The notes beneath the pieces were generated by a model. The model had not been told where the DNA came from. It saw only the letters and a list, made by a program, of their open reading frames with translations, and ran no database searches. 29,646 nt of DNA from Mobilicoccus sp032100225 (lineage in GTDB: Bacteria; Actinomycetota; Actinomycetes; Actinomycetales; Dermatophilaceae): positions 1-29,646 of the forward strand of contig DAMDJY010000019.1 in assembly GCA_032100225.1 (NCBI GenBank). The letters run 5' to 3'. A program made the translations under genes and the position numbers. How positions within the stretch are numbered: the stretch's first letter is position 1; every line of letters begins with the position of its first letter. Positions 28,148-29,646 of this stretch are shown one piece after another.

Positions 28148-29646
28148 TGGGACTAGGACGCACGCGCAGTGTCACGCTGACGGGATTGTCGGGGGCGGTC
28201 GTCGATATCGAGGCCGACATTGTCTCCGGCCTGCCCGCCTTCGTCATCGGTGGTCTTCCCGATGCGGCCTGCCGCCAGTCGGGAGACCGCATCAAGGCAG
28301 CGGGCGGCAACAGCGGGCTCCCGGTGCCGGCACGTCGTGTGACGGTGAATCTGTCGCCGGCGTCGCTGCCCAAGGCGGGTAGCCATTTCGATCTCGGCAT
28401 CGCGGTCGCGGTGATGGGCGCTGCCGGGTTGCTCCCCGCGCACGTCGCCGAGGACATCGTCCACATCGGCGAGCTCGGCCTCGACGGCTCGGTGCGTGCC
28501 GTCCACGGCGTGCTGCCGCTCGTGCTCGCGGCGCGGGACGCCGGCTATGAGCGGGTCGTCGTCGCCGTCGACAACATGCGTGAGGCCGCACTGGTCTCGG
28601 GCATCCAGGTGATCGGCGGCGCCACGTTGGCGCAGGTGGTGCAGCGGCACAACGCCGTGGCCAAGGGCACCGAGTACGAGGACGTCGACGCACCCCCGGA
28701 GGTCGCCGAGCTCGTGCCTCGGGGTCGTGACCTGCGGGAGGTCGTCGGACAGCCTGAAGCGAGGACCGCGTTGGAGGTGGCCGCGGCCGGCGGACACCAC
28801 CTGTTCATGGTCGGACCGCCCGGCGCGGGCAAGACGATGCTCGCCGAGTGTCTGCCGGGGCTGCTGCCGGATCTGAGCGACGAGGACGCGCTGACCGTCA
28901 GCGCCGTTCACTCGGTGCTGGGCCTGTTGAGCGGTGGGCATCTGCAACGGCGGCCACCATTCGTCGCGCCGCATCATGGGGCGTCCACAGCCGCCATCGT
29001 CGGTGGAGGCAGCGGCATCGTGCGGCCCGGACTCATCTCCCAAGCCCACGCCGGAATCCTGTTCCTCGACGAGGCCCCCGAATTCAAGGGCTCCGTTCTC
29101 CAATCCCTGCGCCAGCCTTTGGAGTCGGGAGAGGTGGTGGTAGCCAGGCAGCGGTCTGCGGCCCGCTTTCCCGCCCGGTTCCAGCTCGTGCTCGCCGCAA
29201 ACCCGTGCCCGTGCGGCAAGGGACACGGCAAGGGCCAGGACTGCTCGTGCTCGTCCAATGCCCGCCGCGACTACCTGGGCAAGCTCGTCGGGCCGGTGCT
29301 CGACCGCGTCGACCTGCAGCTCGGACTCGGGCCGGTCAGGCGCCTCACCGACATCGACGGCGGCAACGAGGACACCGCGACGGTCGCCGCCCGTGTCCGC
29401 GTCGCCCGGGCCATCCAACGAGAGCGACTCGCCCCGTTCGGGCGGGTGCTCAACGCGCACGTCCCCGGCGCGGTGCTGCGGGGACGGGAGCTGCGGCTTC
29501 CCCGCGAGGTCACCTGCGACATCGACCGGGCTCTGGACCGGGGGCTGCTCACCCTGCGCGGCTACGACCGCGTGCTGCGTGTCGGGTGGTCGGTCGCGGA
29601 TCTGCGTGGTGCCTCGCGTCCGGGGCGCGACGAGGTCGGCCTCGCA
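28147..29646 (+). CDS. comM: YifB/ComM family Mg-chelatase-like AAA+ ATPase (partial)
   Basis: The first 500 codons of a ComM/YifB protein; the 3' end lies beyond the window, where the family usually has only a few more residues. A Lon-protease-like N-terminal domain (L-S-G-A-V-V-D-I-E-A-D-I, G-G-L-P-D-A-A, R-V-T-V-N-L-S-P-A-S-L-P-K-A-G) leads into the AAA+ core. Walker A is G-P-P-G-A-G-K-T at 223-230 and Walker B I-L-F-L-D-E-A-P-E-F at 304-313. A Cys cluster C-P-C-G ... C-S-C follows at 354-368. ComM is a hexameric helicase promoting branch migration during natural transformation in proteobacteria; in actinobacteria its role is less clear. The next gene in this order is usually dprA. Confidence 0.95.
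   Translation, partial: MGLGRTRSVTLTGLSGAVVDIEADIVSGLPAFVIGGLPDAACRQSGDRIKAAGGNSGLPVPARRVTVNLSPASLPKAGSHFDLGIAVAVMGAAGLLPAHVAEDIVHIGELGLDGSVRAVHGVLPLVLAARDAGYERVVVAVDNMREAALVSGIQVIGGATLAQVVQRHNAVAKGTEYEDVDAPPEVAELVPRGRDLREVVGQPEARTALEVAAAGGHHLFMVGPPGAGKTMLAECLPGLLPDLSDEDALTVSAVHSVLGLLSGGHLQRRPPFVAPHHGASTAAIVGGGSGIVRPGLISQAHAGILFLDEAPEFKGSVLQSLRQPLESGEVVVARQRSAARFPARFQLVLAANPCPCGKGHGKGQDCSCSSNARRDYLGKLVGPVLDRVDLQLGLGPVRRLTDIDGGNEDTATVAARVRVARAIQRERLAPFGRVLNAHVPGAVLRGRELRLPREVTCDIDRALDRGLLTLRGYDRVLRVGWSVADLRGASRPGRDEVGLA

Noticed and set aside
28153..29460. A 435-codon open frame on the minus strand
   Set aside because: It is the antisense shadow of comM, whose Walker motifs fix the coding strand.
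1..29646. CRISPR arrays, tRNA or rRNA genes, insertion sequences, phage genes
   Set aside because: No spaced repeat array, cloverleaf or TGG-CGAAC-type T arm, rRNA stretch, transposase or integrase was seen on reading both strands; a tRNAscan or Infernal run could not be done.

Overview
The window comes from a high-GC Gram-positive chromosome, almost certainly an actinobacterium of the order Micrococcales; the family (Dermacoccaceae or Intrasporangiaceae-like) is only a guess. The basis is the strong G/C bias at third codon positions and the right-half gene order ffh ... rpsP-khpA-rimM-trmD-rplS-lepB-rnhB-DUF2469-yraN-comM, the classic actinobacterial SRP/ribosome-maturation cluster. A further sign is that many start codons sit 6-7 nt after a TANNNT -10 hexamer, as in leaderless actinobacterial mRNAs. 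The record is draft quality: there is a 36-N gap in trmD and two genes carry single-base frameshifts.

Left part (1-6.1 kb, mostly minus strand): the N-terminal part of an S9 prolyl oligopeptidase, a 50-aa disordered protein with its own terminator, a PfpI/DJ-1 amidotransferase-like protein, a DUF1992 protein, two major facilitator superfamily transporters in tandem, and a DUF3253 gene broken by a one-base deletion. A possible 73-aa leaderless ORF lies at 2842. Next (6.1-8.5 kb) come a YdhR-like monooxygenase, an ABC-type AAA ATPase with a frameshift in a G6 run, a small Thr/Glu-rich lipoprotein and a small membrane protein.

Middle (8.6-16.8 kb): a DUF222/13E12 HNH endonuclease behind a LexA (SOS) box. 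A Tat-exported PhoD phosphodiesterase/phosphatase and a secreted PI-PLC/GDPD-like phosphodiesterase are divergently transcribed and may be a phosphate-scavenging pair. These are followed by an AIM24 protein, an AlkZ-like winged-helix protein, a NYN-domain RNase and a DksA/TraR zinc-finger protein.

Right part (16.8 kb to the end, all plus strand): ffh, arfB, a ZIP transporter, a leaderless amidohydrolase overlapped by a two-domain GNAT protein, then rpsP-khpA, rimM-trmD (trmD fused to a GNAT domain), rplS, lepB-rnhB-DUF2469, and yraN-comM (comM runs off the window). Clear hairpin terminators separate these units.

No tRNA, rRNA, CRISPR array, insertion sequence or prophage gene was seen. No gene-free stretch exceeds about 300 bp; the longest (about 275 bp at 7218-7491) holds promoter-like sites and a candidate upstream ORF. 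I did not find a convincing new multi-gene system. The most unusual items are the TrmD-GNAT fusion, the SOS-controlled HNH nuclease, the GNAT protein with an unrecognised C-terminal domain, and the two frameshifted genes.
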